In this document: positions 40,443-49,352 of the stretch, in pieces
Position numbering within the stretch: the first letter of the stretch is position 1
Layout of the letters: each line of letters opens with the position of its first letter
Assembly (NCBI RefSeq): GCF_022879575.1
Contig: NZ_CP084263.1
Coordinates: forward strand, 124,001-188,000
Direction of reading: 5' to 3'
Source of the DNA: Caballeronia sp. SL2Y3
GTDB taxonomy: Bacteria > Pseudomonadota > Gammaproteobacteria > Burkholderiales > Burkholderiaceae
DNA: 64,000 nt
The notes under the pieces: generated by a model
Told to the model about the DNA's origin: nothing
Databases searched by the model: none
The model's input: only the letters and a program-made list of their open reading frames with translations
Made by a program: the position numbers and the translations under genes

Positions 40443-42010
40443 GGCGCGACTCCTTCTGAAGCCGAAGTTTGACCGACCGGCAAGTCCAGCGCGCTCGCAA
40501 TGAGGCTCTGCTCGGTGATGGCCGAACCTGCGAGTTCCTTCTTGATCCTGCCTTCGTAGAGCACGAGCACGCGGTCGCAGCAGCCGATCAGCTCGTCGTA
40601 GTCGGTCGAATAGAAGACGATGGCGGCGCCTTCGTCGGCGAGGCGCCTGAGCAACTGATAGATCTCCTGTTTCGTGCCGACGTCGATGCCGCGCGTCGGA
40701 TCGCAGAGCAGCAGGATTCTCGGCTGCCGGATCAGCCATTTGGCGATGACCACCTTCTGCTGGTTGCCGCCCGATAGCGAGTCCACGGCGGCATCGAGGC
40801 TGAACGACTTGATCGCGAGCAGGCTCATCATCCGGTCGACGAACGACTGCTGGCGGCCGCGATCGATCACGCCCGCCGTGGACATGCGATCGAGCGCGGC
40901 AAACGACAGGTTCTCGCGCAAGGACATCGGCAGCATCAGCCCTTCGGTCTTGCGATCCTCGGGAATGAGCGCCATGCCGATCCGGTCGGCGCGCGCCGCG
41001 CGGGGGCTCGCAACGGAAACAGCACGGCCATCGATCTCGATCTCGCCCGCGCAACCGCGCAGAACGCCGAACAACGCGAGCAACAACTCGCGCTGGCCTT
41101 GTCCGTCGAGGCCGCCCAGCCCGAGGATCTCGCCGCGCCGCAACGAAAAGCTGACGCCTCGAAGCGTGTCGTTCCATGCGAGATCGCGGCAGGCAAGCAC
41201 GGGCTTGGCTGCGCTGTTTGGCGTAGCTTCGTCGGGTTCGCGTTCGGGCTTGTCGGGGAAAACGTGCTGATACTTCCGCCCGATCATCATCTCGACGACC
41301 TCGTTGTCGGTGCGCGTGCCCGCCTCGAAACTCATCACATGACGGCCGTTTCGGTAGACGGTGCATTCGTCCGCGAGCGCTTTCACCTCGTGCATCCGGT
41401 GCGAGATAAAGAGCAGCGCGAGCCCTTCCTCGCGCAGGCGCTTGAGCACTTCGATCACGCGCGCCACGTCGGCTGCGGTCAGCGCCGAAGTCGCCTCGTC
41501 CAGAATCAGGATGCGCGGTTCGTGCGCGAGCCCCTTCGCGAGTTCGACCATTTGCTGGCGCGACAGCGGCAGGTCGCGCACTTTCGCGAGCGGATTGATG
41601 TCGTGCGCGCCCGCGCGAGCGAGCGCGGCCTCGGCCTGGCGGCGCTGCGCCCGGCGATCGATCATGCCGAAGCGGCGCGGCGGATTCGACGCGAAGATGT
41701 TGTCCGCCACGCTGAGATCGGGGACCAGCGACAGCTCCTGATACACGCAGACGATGCCGGCCGCGTTGGCTTCGGCCGGCGACGCGAACGAGACTTCGCG
41801 GCCGTCGAGATGCATCGTGCCCTTGTCCGGCTGCACGACGCCCGACATCACCTTCAAAAGCGTGGACTTGCCCGCGCCGTTTTCGCCGAGGACCGCGTGG
41901 ATGCGTCCCCTGCGCACCGCGAGCTCCGCGTTATCCAGCGCGACGGCGCCGCCATAGCTCTTCGAAATCCCGGACATCTGAAAGAACGGCTGCTCTGCAT
42001 CCCGCCGCAT
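40439..42010 (-). CDS. CUT2 sugar ABC ATPase (RbsA type)
   Basis: A 523-residue protein with two ATPase domains. The first has Walker A GENGAGKS and Walker B LILDEATSAL, with a variant signature LPLSRQQM. The second has a degenerate Walker A (GLDGQGQRE) and signature LSGGNQQK. Such asymmetry is usual for ribose and galactofuranose transporter ATPases. It lies 36 bp after the binding-protein gene. Confidence 0.92.
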   Translation of the reverse strand: MRRDAEQPFFQMSGISKSYGGAVALDNAELAVRRGRIHAVLGENGAGKSTLLKVMSGVVQPDKGTMHLDGREVSFASPAEANAAGIVCVYQELSLVPDLSVADNIFASNPPRRFGMIDRRAQRRQAEAALARAGAHDINPLAKVRDLPLSRQQMVELAKGLAHEPRILILDEATSALTAADVARVIEVLKRLREEGLALLFISHRMHEVKALADECTVYRNGRHVMSFEAGTRTDNEVVEMMIGRKYQHVFPDKPEREPDEATPNSAAKPVLACRDLAWNDTLRGVSFSLRRGEILGLGGLDGQGQRELLLALFGVLRGCAGEIEIDGRAVSVASPRAARADRIGMALIPEDRKTEGLMLPMSLRENLSFAALDRMSTAGVIDRGRQQSFVDRMMSLLAIKSFSLDAAVDSLSGGNQQKVVIAKWLIRQPRILLLCDPTRGIDVGTKQEIYQLLRRLADEGAAIVFYSTDYDELIGCCDRVLVLYEGRIKKELAGSAITEQSLIASALDLPVGQTSASEGVAP

Positions 42011-42046
42011 GCTTCGTCTCCCGTCTTCTCGTCGGCGATGATCCGC

Positions 42047-43174
42047 TTATTGATTACCCTGACTCTGCTTCATGATTTCTTGCGCCGAGAAGTTGATGCC
42101 GCACGTCGGAAACGAGTTGCCGACGAAGAAGTTGTCGGACTCGTTCGGGAAGTAGTTGACGCCAGCCTTGAGCTTCGAGTCGTCCGTGATGTCGAGCGGC
42201 AGCTTGATCGCGACCGGTATCGTCTGGCCGTCGAGCGCGGCGAGCGCTGTCTTGATCGCGACGGCCACCTGCGCGGGACCGCTTCCCGCCGACGTGCATT
42301 TCAGGCCCTGGCTGCCATACTGCGCGCAGAACTTGCGAAAGCCGTTTTCCGTCTCGCCGCCGAACGGCACGAACGGATGCTTCGCGTCCAGCATCGCGCG
42401 CACGACACCCGTGTCGCCGCCTTGCGCCGAGATGCCATCGAAATGGCCCTGTACCGCGATGGCGTCGGCGGCGGCCTTCTGCGCGACGCCGTCGTCCCAT
42501 TTGCCATAGACCTGGACGATGTTCCACTTCTTGCCTGTCTGGTCCAGCGTCTTCTGGAAGCCGTTGTGCCGGTCGGTATCGACCGATGTGCCTGCCACGC
42601 CGCGAACTTCGAGCACCTTGCCGCCGTTCGGCACGTGATCCGCGAGCCACTTGGCCCACAGCACGCCGAGCCCGTATTGATCGACGTCGACGTTGATCGC
42701 GTCTTCGCTGTCGAGCGTGTTGTCGAATGCGATCAGCACGACCCCGGCCTTCTTCGCGCGGCGAATCGCCGGTCCGAACGAGGACGGGTTCTGCGCATCC
42801 ACGATGATCGCGTCGTAGCCCGCGTCGATGAAGTTGTTGACGGCCGAGATCTGCGCCGGCACGTCCTCGCCTGTCGAGACGACCTTGAACTCTTTCAGCT
42901 TCGCGGCGACTGCCGGTTGCGCGGTGTAGGCCTTGGCCGTCTTGATCATTTGAATGCGCCAGGTGTTCGCGATATAGCCGTTCACGAGCGCGATGCGGTA
43001 CGGCGCGTTCTTCTTCGGATACTTGATGAACTTCGTGTCGCTCTTCCACGGGACCATGCACGTGGGGTCGCTGGCCGGGCCCGAAACAATCGATGCCTGC
43101 GCGAAGGCCGCGCTTGCGCCTAGCGCGAGCGCCGTAGTCACTGCCACTCGAAGCACCTGGATTCCTGCAAGCAT
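42047..43174 (-). CDS. CUT2 sugar-type periplasmic binding protein
   Basis: A 375-residue type-1 periplasmic binding protein with a signal peptide (VTTALALGASAAFA). Mature motifs are YRIALVNGYIANTWRIQMIK, NNFIDAGYDAIIVDAQNPSS, VVLIAFDNTLDSED and GGKVLEVRGVAGTSVDTDRH. GAGGAG precedes the ATG at 43174. The ligand is probably a sugar or polyol; the exact compound cannot be inferred. Confidence 0.88.
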   Translation of the reverse strand: MLAGIQVLRVAVTTALALGASAAFAQASIVSGPASDPTCMVPWKSDTKFIKYPKKNAPYRIALVNGYIANTWRIQMIKTAKAYTAQPAVAAKLKEFKVVSTGEDVPAQISAVNNFIDAGYDAIIVDAQNPSSFGPAIRRAKKAGVVLIAFDNTLDSEDAINVDVDQYGLGVLWAKWLADHVPNGGKVLEVRGVAGTSVDTDRHNGFQKTLDQTGKKWNIVQVYGKWDDGVAQKAAADAIAVQGHFDGISAQGGDTGVVRAMLDAKHPFVPFGGETENGFRKFCAQYGSQGLKCTSAGSGPAQVAVAIKTALAALDGQTIPVAIKLPLDITDDSKLKAGVNYFPNESDNFFVGNSFPTCGINFSAQEIMKQSQGNQ

Positions 43175-43708
43175 GGCGTCTCCTCTTTGTTGGAATGGAC
43201 TTACCGGCTGCTGGCGCACATGGCACGTCGTGATGCGCGGCACGGTGTGCGAGGCCCGTGCGAGAGGCCAGAACGGCACGCGCGTACGCGTTCGCGTCTG
43301 ACAGTACTGACTTACCTAGCCACGCGCGATAGTGGTTTACGAGCGTGCGCAATGCTTGCCGAAGCCGTGGTGGATTCACATCCATCCGCGCTGAAGGAAT
43401 GCTGCGTTGCACATGAATCGGCGTGTCCATTCGATGATGCTCCGCAGGACCGCGGCAGCCGCAGCCGCAGCCGCTCTCGCTCGTACCGGCGAGGCATTAC
43501 CGCGCCGCCCACTCCAAACCGGTGCACGAGGTACGCGGCGGTGCATCCGCCGAGCCCTTTCTCCCCTCTTCCAGTGCATGTCGGCAGGCGAAGGCCCGTG
43601 CGTCCTGGGGTGTCACGTTGGCACGCTTCATGCCTAATGAATTCCATTCACGTTACTTGAATATCCTTCCTGGTGTTTTCAAAATCGTTTATCCGCAACG
43701 GGAGTGTC
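43175..43708. promoter_or_regulatory. Divergent promoter region
   Basis: 534 bp between the CUT2 operon (minus) and the amino acid-type ABC operon (plus). Open frames here are short and compositionally biased, and I find no gene. A small CCGCAG-type repeat is at about 43454-43472. The last 80 bases are AT-richer and probably hold the promoter of the plus-strand operon. No operator is clear. Confidence 0.4.
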
Positions 43709-44563
43709 ATGAACAAACATCTTCGCCATTTGCTGACCGTGCTCACGGGCGCGCTCGCCCTCAACGCCGCTTCGCCGTCATTCGCGCACGCGGACGATCT
43801 GCTCGGCCGCATCAAATCCAACAAGGAAATCACGATTGCGACGGAAGCGCGTTACGCGCCTTTCGAATACGTCGATAACGGCAAGATCGTCGGCTATGAC
43901 GCCGATCTGATGGCCTACGTCCTCAAGTCCCTACCGGACGTAAAGGTCAAGCAACTCGACTTGCCCTTTCAGGGTTTGCTGCCCGGTCTCGATGCGAAGC
44001 GCTTCGACATCGTCGTGACTGCGGTGACTGTCAACAAGGACCGCGCGGATCACTTCGCGTTCACCGTGCCCGTCGCCGATGCAACGACCGGCGTGCTCAC
44101 CCGCGCCTCCGATGCATCGATCAAAGCGCCCAACGATCTGAACGGCAAGGTGGTCGGCTCGCAGACCGGCTCCGCGCAGTTGCAGGCGCTGATGGCGCTC
44201 GACAAGAAGCTCAAGGACGCGGGCGGTCCGGGTCTCAAGCAGATCAAGCAATACGTCGCGTTCGACGAAGCGTATGCGGACCTCGCCGTCGGCCGGCTCG
44301 ATGCCGTCGCACAATCCGTCGCCAATCTCGGGCCGCTGATGAAGTCGCGTCCGGGTGTGTTCGCGGTGCTGCCGCAGACCATCGGTCCGAAGAGCTACTT
44401 TGCGTGGGTCGCGCGCAAGGACACCGACAGCGCCGCGCTGCTGAAGCTCTTCAGCGATGGCATCGCGAAAGCGAACAGCGACGGCACCATGAAGAAGCTG
44501 CAGGAGAAATGGTTCGGCTCGACGATGGACGTTCCGGCGACGCTCCCCGCGCCTTCCATCTGA
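43709..44563 (+). CDS. Periplasmic binding protein of a polar amino acid-type ABC transporter
   Basis: A 284-residue family-3 binding protein. It has a signal peptide ending at AHA/DDLLGRIKSNKEITIATEARYAPFEYVDNG and the central LPGLDAKRFDIVVTAVTVNKDR segment. GGGAG precedes the ATG at 43709. It is related to the protein encoded at 11144 but clearly distinct. Context with an M20 hydrolase, DUF1989 and ureohydrolase suggests a guanidino or ureido amino acid as ligand. Confidence 0.88.
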   Translation: MNKHLRHLLTVLTGALALNAASPSFAHADDLLGRIKSNKEITIATEARYAPFEYVDNGKIVGYDADLMAYVLKSLPDVKVKQLDLPFQGLLPGLDAKRFDIVVTAVTVNKDRADHFAFTVPVADATTGVLTRASDASIKAPNDLNGKVVGSQTGSAQLQALMALDKKLKDAGGPGLKQIKQYVAFDEAYADLAVGRLDAVAQSVANLGPLMKSRPGVFAVLPQTIGPKSYFAWVARKDTDSAALLKLFSDGIAKANSDGTMKKLQEKWFGSTMDVPATLPAPSI

Positions 44564-44570
44564 CATCGCC

Positions 44571-45233
44571 ATGAACGGTCCCGATCTGCTCACGCGCTCA
44601 ATCGGCTACTTGCCGCAATTGCTCGACGGCGCGCTGACGACGCTTCTGCTATCGGCGGTCGCCGTGTGCTGCGGCTTCTTCGTCGGCGTGTTCGTCTACA
44701 CGATGTCGGTCAGCGACAGCCGCCTGATGCGCGCAACGGCGCGCGTGTATGTCAGCGTGCTGCGCGGCACGCCCGTGCTCGCGCAACTGCTGGTGTTCTA
44801 TTACGTGCCGTCCGCGCTCGGGCTTGCGTTGCCGGGGCTCGCGGCAGCGGTGATCGGGCTGTCGCTCAATACCGGCGCATATCAATCGCAGATTCTGGGC
44901 GCGGGCTTTCGCTCGATCGCGACCGGGCAGATCGAGGCGGCATCGACGTTCAATCTCACGCGGCGTCAGACCTTGTGGCATATCGAAGTGCCGCAGGTCG
45001 TGCGTGCGACGCTGCCGGCGCTGGTGTCCGAGATGATCGATATCGTCAAGGCGTCGGCGGTGGTGTCGGTCATTTCCGTGACGGATCTGATGCGCGTGGG
45101 ACAGCAGCTTTCGTCGTCCACGTACCGGCCGCTGGAGGTGTATGCACTGGCCGCGGTGTTTTATCTGGCGATCACGTCGCTGCTTGCGGGCGCGGGTCAT
45201 GTGTACGCGCTGCGTGCAACTCGGCGTGCGTGA
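44571..45233 (+). CDS. Polar amino acid-type ABC permease 1
   Basis: A 220-residue HisQ-like permease with YVSVLRGTPVLAQLLVFYYV and the coupling loop ILGAGFRSIATGQIEAASTFN. It starts 7 bases after the binding-protein stop. It forms a heterodimer with the next permease. Confidence 0.9.
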   Translation: MNGPDLLTRSIGYLPQLLDGALTTLLLSAVAVCCGFFVGVFVYTMSVSDSRLMRATARVYVSVLRGTPVLAQLLVFYYVPSALGLALPGLAAAVIGLSLNTGAYQSQILGAGFRSIATGQIEAASTFNLTRRQTLWHIEVPQVVRATLPALVSEMIDIVKASAVVSVISVTDLMRVGQQLSSSTYRPLEVYALAAVFYLAITSLLAGAGHVYALRATRRA

Positions 45234-45242
45234 GGAATCGGC

Positions 45243-45893
45243 ATGCATGACTTCATCGCGCTCTTTCCGCGCTTCATCGAAGCAATGGGCGTTACGCTCG
45301 AAGTGAGCATGCTTGCGGCGCTTATCGGCATCGTCGCGGGGTTCGCCTTGAACGCGATGCGTCTCGCGCTCGGCCGTCCGTTCAGGCTCGTATATGGCGC
45401 GTTCGTCTGGCTGGTGCGCGGCACGCCTTATCTGTCTCAGCTCGTGATCGTCTATTTCGGGCTGCCGGTCATCGGCATGACGCTGACGGCCGTTCAGGCC
45501 ACGATTCTTTCGCTCGCGTTCTACTCGAGCGCCTATTTTGCAGAACTCTTTCGCGCTGCATGGGCGAGCGTTCCACGCGGCCAGCTCGAAGCCGCCGCCG
45601 CATTCGGCGTGAGCCGGCGCGATGCGTTTCGCGCCATCGAGTTACCGCAGGCGCTCGCGTTCGCCGCCCCGCTGATCGCGAACCAGACCATTCTCGTCAT
45701 CAAGGAGAGCGCGGTCGCGTCGATCATCACGGTGCCCGAATTGACGTTGACGGCAAGCGATATCGTCGCATCGAGCTACACGTATATCGGACCTTATGCG
45801 CTCTTGATCGCGTGTTACTGGCTGCTCACGCAAGCCGTCTCGCTGATCGCGCAGGCGGCCACATCCCGAATCTCGTTTCTGAAGAAGACATGA
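45243..45893 (+). CDS. Polar amino acid-type ABC permease 2
   Basis: A 216-residue HisM-like permease with FVWLVRGTPYLSQLVIVYFG and the coupling loop LFRAAWASVPRGQLEAAAAFG. Its TGA overlaps the ATG of the ATPase gene (ATGA), so expression is coupled. Confidence 0.9.
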   Translation: MHDFIALFPRFIEAMGVTLEVSMLAALIGIVAGFALNAMRLALGRPFRLVYGAFVWLVRGTPYLSQLVIVYFGLPVIGMTLTAVQATILSLAFYSSAYFAELFRAAWASVPRGQLEAAAAFGVSRRDAFRAIELPQALAFAAPLIANQTILVIKESAVASIITVPELTLTASDIVASSYTYIGPYALLIACYWLLTQAVSLIAQAATSRISFLKKT

Positions 45894-46702
45894 TGAGCGA
45901 CCTTCCGATTCTCAAGCTGCGCGCCGTCGGCAAGTCGTACGGCGAGAACCGCGTGCTCAAGGGCATCGACCTGGACGTGATGCGCGGCGAGATCGTCACG
46001 CTGATCGGGCCGTCCGGTTCCGGCAAGACCACCGCGTTGCGCTGCATGAACTTTCTCGAAGCCTACGACGAAGGCGAAGTTTGGATCAAAGGCCAGCTGC
46101 TGGGCTATCGATCGGAAGGACGCACGGCGAAGGACCGCGACAGCGAAGCGACCATCGCCGAGGTGCGCCGTCCCATATCGATGGTCTTTCAGAAATTCAA
46201 CCTCTGGCCGCACATGACCGCGCTCGACAACGTCGCGACGCCGCTCGTGCTCGCCAAAAAAATGAAGAGACGTGAAGCGCGCGAAATGGCGCAGGCTGCG
46301 CTCAAGCGCGTGGGTCTGGAACACAAGGCCGATGCATATCCGGCGCGACTGAGCGGCGGACAGCAACAGCGTGTGGGGATTGCGCGGGCGCTGGCTATCG
46401 AACCGGAAGTGATTCTGCTCGATGAGCCTACGTCCGCACTCGATCCCGAACTCGTCGAGGAAGTGCTCAACGTGATTCGCTCGCTCGCGCAGGAGGGCAT
46501 GACGATGGTGATGGTCACGCATGAGATGAGCTTCGCCGCGAAGATCTCCGACAAGGTCGTGTTCATGGAAGCGGGAAAGATCGTCGAAGCCGGATCGCCC
46601 GCGCAGTTGTTCGGCAATACCCGCACGCCGCGGTTGCAGCAGTTCCTGAAACCGTGGCTCGAACGCAGCTTGACGATTGCAAGCGAAGGAGCGACGTCGT
46701 GA
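45890..46702 (+). CDS. Polar amino acid-type ABC ATPase
   Basis: A 270-residue ATPase: Walker A GPSGSGKT, Q-loop MVFQKFNLWPHMTALDN, signature LSGGQQQR and Walker B LLDEPTSALD. Two adjacent ATG codons (45890 and 45893) are possible starts; the first overlaps the permease stop. The 3' end overlaps the GTG start of the M20 hydrolase gene. Confidence 0.92.
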   Translation: MMSDLPILKLRAVGKSYGENRVLKGIDLDVMRGEIVTLIGPSGSGKTTALRCMNFLEAYDEGEVWIKGQLLGYRSEGRTAKDRDSEATIAEVRRPISMVFQKFNLWPHMTALDNVATPLVLAKKMKRREAREMAQAALKRVGLEHKADAYPARLSGGQQQRVGIARALAIEPEVILLDEPTSALDPELVEEVLNVIRSLAQEGMTMVMVTHEMSFAAKISDKVVFMEAGKIVEAGSPAQLFGNTRTPRLQQFLKPWLERSLTIASEGATS

Positions 46703-47934
46703 TCGCAAGAAAGATAGCGCACACCGTGAACCAGGACCGTCTGCTCGAATCGATCGACACGCTCGCCACCTTCGGCGCGCGCGGCGACGGCGGCGTGGAC
46801 CGGCCCGCGCTCGGCGAACGGGATATCGAAGCACGGCGCTTTCTGATCGACCGTGCGCGTGCGCTCGGATGCAGCGTGCATGTCGATGCGTGCGCAAATC
46901 TGTTCTTCCGCCGCGAAGGCGATGCGGCGCTCGCGCCGGTGATGACCGGAAGCCACATCGACACCCAGCCGACCGGCGGCAAGCTCGACGGCTGTTACGG
47001 TGTGCTGGCGGGCTTCGAAGTGCTCGCTGCATTGAACGATGCGAACGTGCGCACGCGCCGCCCGCTCGAAGTCGCGATCTGGACGAACGAGGAAGGCACA
47101 CGCTTTTCTCCGGGCGCGATGGGGTCGAGCGCGTTCGTCGAGCCGTCGCGCATGGCGCGTTATGCGGATGCGCGAGATTCGAGCGGCATGACCTTGAGCG
47201 CGGCGCTGGACCATCACAGCAGCGCGTTTCCCGAGTTGCCTCGACGCGCGCAGGATGAAGCGGCACACGCTTTCGTCGAACTTCACATCGAACAGGGTCC
47301 GCAACTCGAAGACGCCGATGTGCCGCTTGCCGTCGTCAGCGGCATTCAGGGCGTGCGCTGGTATGCGTTTCACGTGCAAGGCATCGCGGCCCACGCGGGC
47401 ACCACGCCGATGCCGCTACGTCGCGACGCCATGACGCTCGCCATCGCGCTGCGTCAGGAACTCGATGCGATCGCCCACGAACTCGGCCGCGCCGATACGC
47501 GCGTCACGTTCGGGCGCTGGAGCATCGAACCGAATTCGATCAACACGATCCCGTCGGCGGTGAGCTTCACCATCGACTTTCGTCATCCGGACGCGACCGT
47601 GCTCGCCGCGTTCGATCAGCACGCGCACGCCATCGCGCAACGTCATGGCGCGCGCATCGAAGCGTTGTTCACGCATGCGCCTGTCGCGTTCGATGCGTCG
47701 GTGTTGTCGTGCATCGACCAAGCGTGCCGCGCGCTCGATGCCCGCGCGCTGCATCTGACCTCGGGCGCGTTTCACGACGCGATGTATCTCGCAACGCATT
47801 GCCCGACCGGAATGATCTTCGTGCCGAGCATCGACGGAATTAGCCACAACCCCGCCGAAGCAACGGACGCCGGACATCTCGTACTCGGCGCACGCGTGCT
47901 CGCCCATTGCCTCACCACACTCTGCAACGACTAA
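46699..47934 (+). CDS. M20-family amidohydrolase (N-carbamoyl amino acid / allantoate type)
   Basis: A 411-residue Zn-dependent hydrolase with TGSHIDTQPTGGKLDG, TNEEGTRF, ELHIEQGP and DGISHNP metal-site motifs. It is a relative of the pyrimidine-operon enzyme at 2508 but clearly divergent, so a different N-carbamoyl or ureido substrate is expected. GTG at 46699 is chosen because it gives a four-base overlap (GTGA) with the ATPase stop and has GAAGGAG upstream. Confidence 0.87.
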   Translation: MIARKIAHTVNQDRLLESIDTLATFGARGDGGVDRPALGERDIEARRFLIDRARALGCSVHVDACANLFFRREGDAALAPVMTGSHIDTQPTGGKLDGCYGVLAGFEVLAALNDANVRTRRPLEVAIWTNEEGTRFSPGAMGSSAFVEPSRMARYADARDSSGMTLSAALDHHSSAFPELPRRAQDEAAHAFVELHIEQGPQLEDADVPLAVVSGIQGVRWYAFHVQGIAAHAGTTPMPLRRDAMTLAIALRQELDAIAHELGRADTRVTFGRWSIEPNSINTIPSAVSFTIDFRHPDATVLAAFDQHAHAIAQRHGARIEALFTHAPVAFDASVLSCIDQACRALDARALHLTSGAFHDAMYLATHCPTGMIFVPSIDGISHNPAEATDAGHLVLGARVLAHCLTTLCND

Positions 47935-47944
47935 AGGAACCGAC

Positions 47945-48643
47945 ATGAATGCCCTCGGCACCACCCTCGCAAGCACCGACGACAACGGCCATGAAACCGG
48001 CGTGAACGCCACGCTGAACGAACCGATCTCGCCGGACGGCACGCCGGAAATCGGCACGACCTACACGGTGCCCGCCCGTTGCGGCCGCGCGGTTCGCGTG
48101 AAGGCGGGTCAGACTATCCGCATCGCCAATCCGCACGGCACGCAAGTGTGCGATACGTGGATCTTCAACGCGCAGCATCTGAACGAGTTCCTGTCGTTCG
48201 AACATACGCGCGCGTTCATCGACAAGATCATTCCGCAGCCGGGCGATCCGCTCGTGACCAACCAGCGACGCCCGATCGCAGAACTCGTCGCGGATACGTC
48301 GCCGGGTGTGCACGATACGCTGATTGCCGCATGCGATCTGTATCGCTATCGCAATCTCGGTGTCGAGCACTATCACGACAACTGCGCGGACAACTTGCGG
48401 CTTGCGCTGAAGGCCATCGGTCTGCGCACGAAGGAAGTGCCCCAGCCGCTGAATCTGTGGATGAACATTCCGGTCAAGCCGGACTATTCGATCGACTGGC
48501 TGGCCCCTGTCTCCAAGTCCGGCGATTACGTCGACATCAAGGCCGCGATGGACTGCGTCGTCGTGATGTCGGCGTGCCCGCAGGATATCATTCCGATCAA
48601 CGCGCTCAACCCGCTCGAAGTCGAGTTCACGGTGCTCGCATAA
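47945..48643 (+). CDS. DUF1989 (urea carboxylase-associated family) protein
   Basis: A 232-residue DUF1989 protein: ARCGRAVRVKAGQTIRIANP, GTQVCDTWIFNA, FEHTRAFIDKI, EHYHDNCADNL and SACPQDIIPIN. Conserved Cys, His and Asp residues suggest a metal site. Known members form carboxyguanidine deiminase (CgdAB) in guanidine catabolism; this single copy next to a ureohydrolase could act on a related carboxylated or guanidino compound. No urea or guanidine carboxylase is in the window, so the reaction is open. Confidence 0.85.
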   Translation: MNALGTTLASTDDNGHETGVNATLNEPISPDGTPEIGTTYTVPARCGRAVRVKAGQTIRIANPHGTQVCDTWIFNAQHLNEFLSFEHTRAFIDKIIPQPGDPLVTNQRRPIAELVADTSPGVHDTLIAACDLYRYRNLGVEHYHDNCADNLRLALKAIGLRTKEVPQPLNLWMNIPVKPDYSIDWLAPVSKSGDYVDIKAAMDCVVVMSACPQDIIPINALNPLEVEFTVLA

Positions 48644-48676
48644 GCGCGCGCCTCATCCTTTCGATGGTGTTCATTC

Positions 48677-49336
48677 GTGGCCAGCAAACGACCTTCTTCA
48701 CCTGCAGCGCGCACTTCGAGTAGAGCCGAGACCGCACCGGCATCCGCCGCCGATGGTCTCGGCACGCGTCTGCGTCATGCGCGCATGGTGCGGCACATGA
48801 CGCTCAGGGCCCTCGCGGGATCGGCGGGCTGCTCGGAGAGTCTTCTTTCAAAGGTGGAAGGCGGCCACGCGACGCCATCGCTCGCCATGCTGCATAAGCT
48901 CGCCATTGCGCTCGACACCAACATCGCGGCGCTGCTCTCCGCGCCGACTCTCACGGCTTCGCCGGTGCAGCGTGCGAGCGAGCGGCCCTCGGTGCGCTTT
49001 CCGGGCGCGCGAGCCGCTCCGCCCGCAGGCAAACGCAAGCGTGCCGACGGATCGATCATGCTCGAACGCTTAGTCGTTCCGAGTCCCGGCCAGTTGCTTC
49101 AGGGCGATATTCACGTGCTCGAACCGCTCGCGCGCAGCGACGAGCAGATTCATCACGTCGGCGAAGAACTGGGCTATGTGCTCGAAGGCGAACTGGAACT
49201 CACGCTCGGCGATCAGAGCTATTCGCTCAAGGCGGGCGATTCGTTCTATTTTCCGAGCACCGAGCCGCACAGCTATCGCAATCCGGGCGATACGGTCACG
49301 CGCATTCTGTGGGTCAACACGCCGCCCACGTTCTGA
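48677..49336 (+). CDS. XRE-type regulator with C-terminal cupin domain
   Basis: A 219-residue regulator with a helix-turn-helix (LRALAGSAGCSESLLSKVEGG) and a C-terminal cupin ligand domain (HHVGEELGYVLEGELELTLG, FYFPSTEPHSYRNPGD). Such proteins (PuuR-like) control amine and amino acid catabolism. The start is the GTG at 48677; no ATG upstream of the helix-turn-helix is suitable. Its place in the operon suggests autoregulation together with the transporter and hydrolases. Confidence 0.85.
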   Translation: MASKRPSSPAARTSSRAETAPASAADGLGTRLRHARMVRHMTLRALAGSAGCSESLLSKVEGGHATPSLAMLHKLAIALDTNIAALLSAPTLTASPVQRASERPSVRFPGARAAPPAGKRKRADGSIMLERLVVPSPGQLLQGDIHVLEPLARSDEQIHHVGEELGYVLEGELELTLGDQSYSLKAGDSFYFPSTEPHSYRNPGDTVTRILWVNTPPTF

Positions 49337-49352
49337 TCACTGAATCCCTATC

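Noticed and set aside
43454..43475. CCGCAG-type short repeats as a CRISPR or regulatory repeat
   Set aside because: A few adjacent six-base units only, no spacers; simple sequence.
43312..43647. Open frames in the divergent promoter region
   Set aside because: Arg/Cys-rich, no ribosome-binding site, no motif, and overlapping competing frames on both strands.
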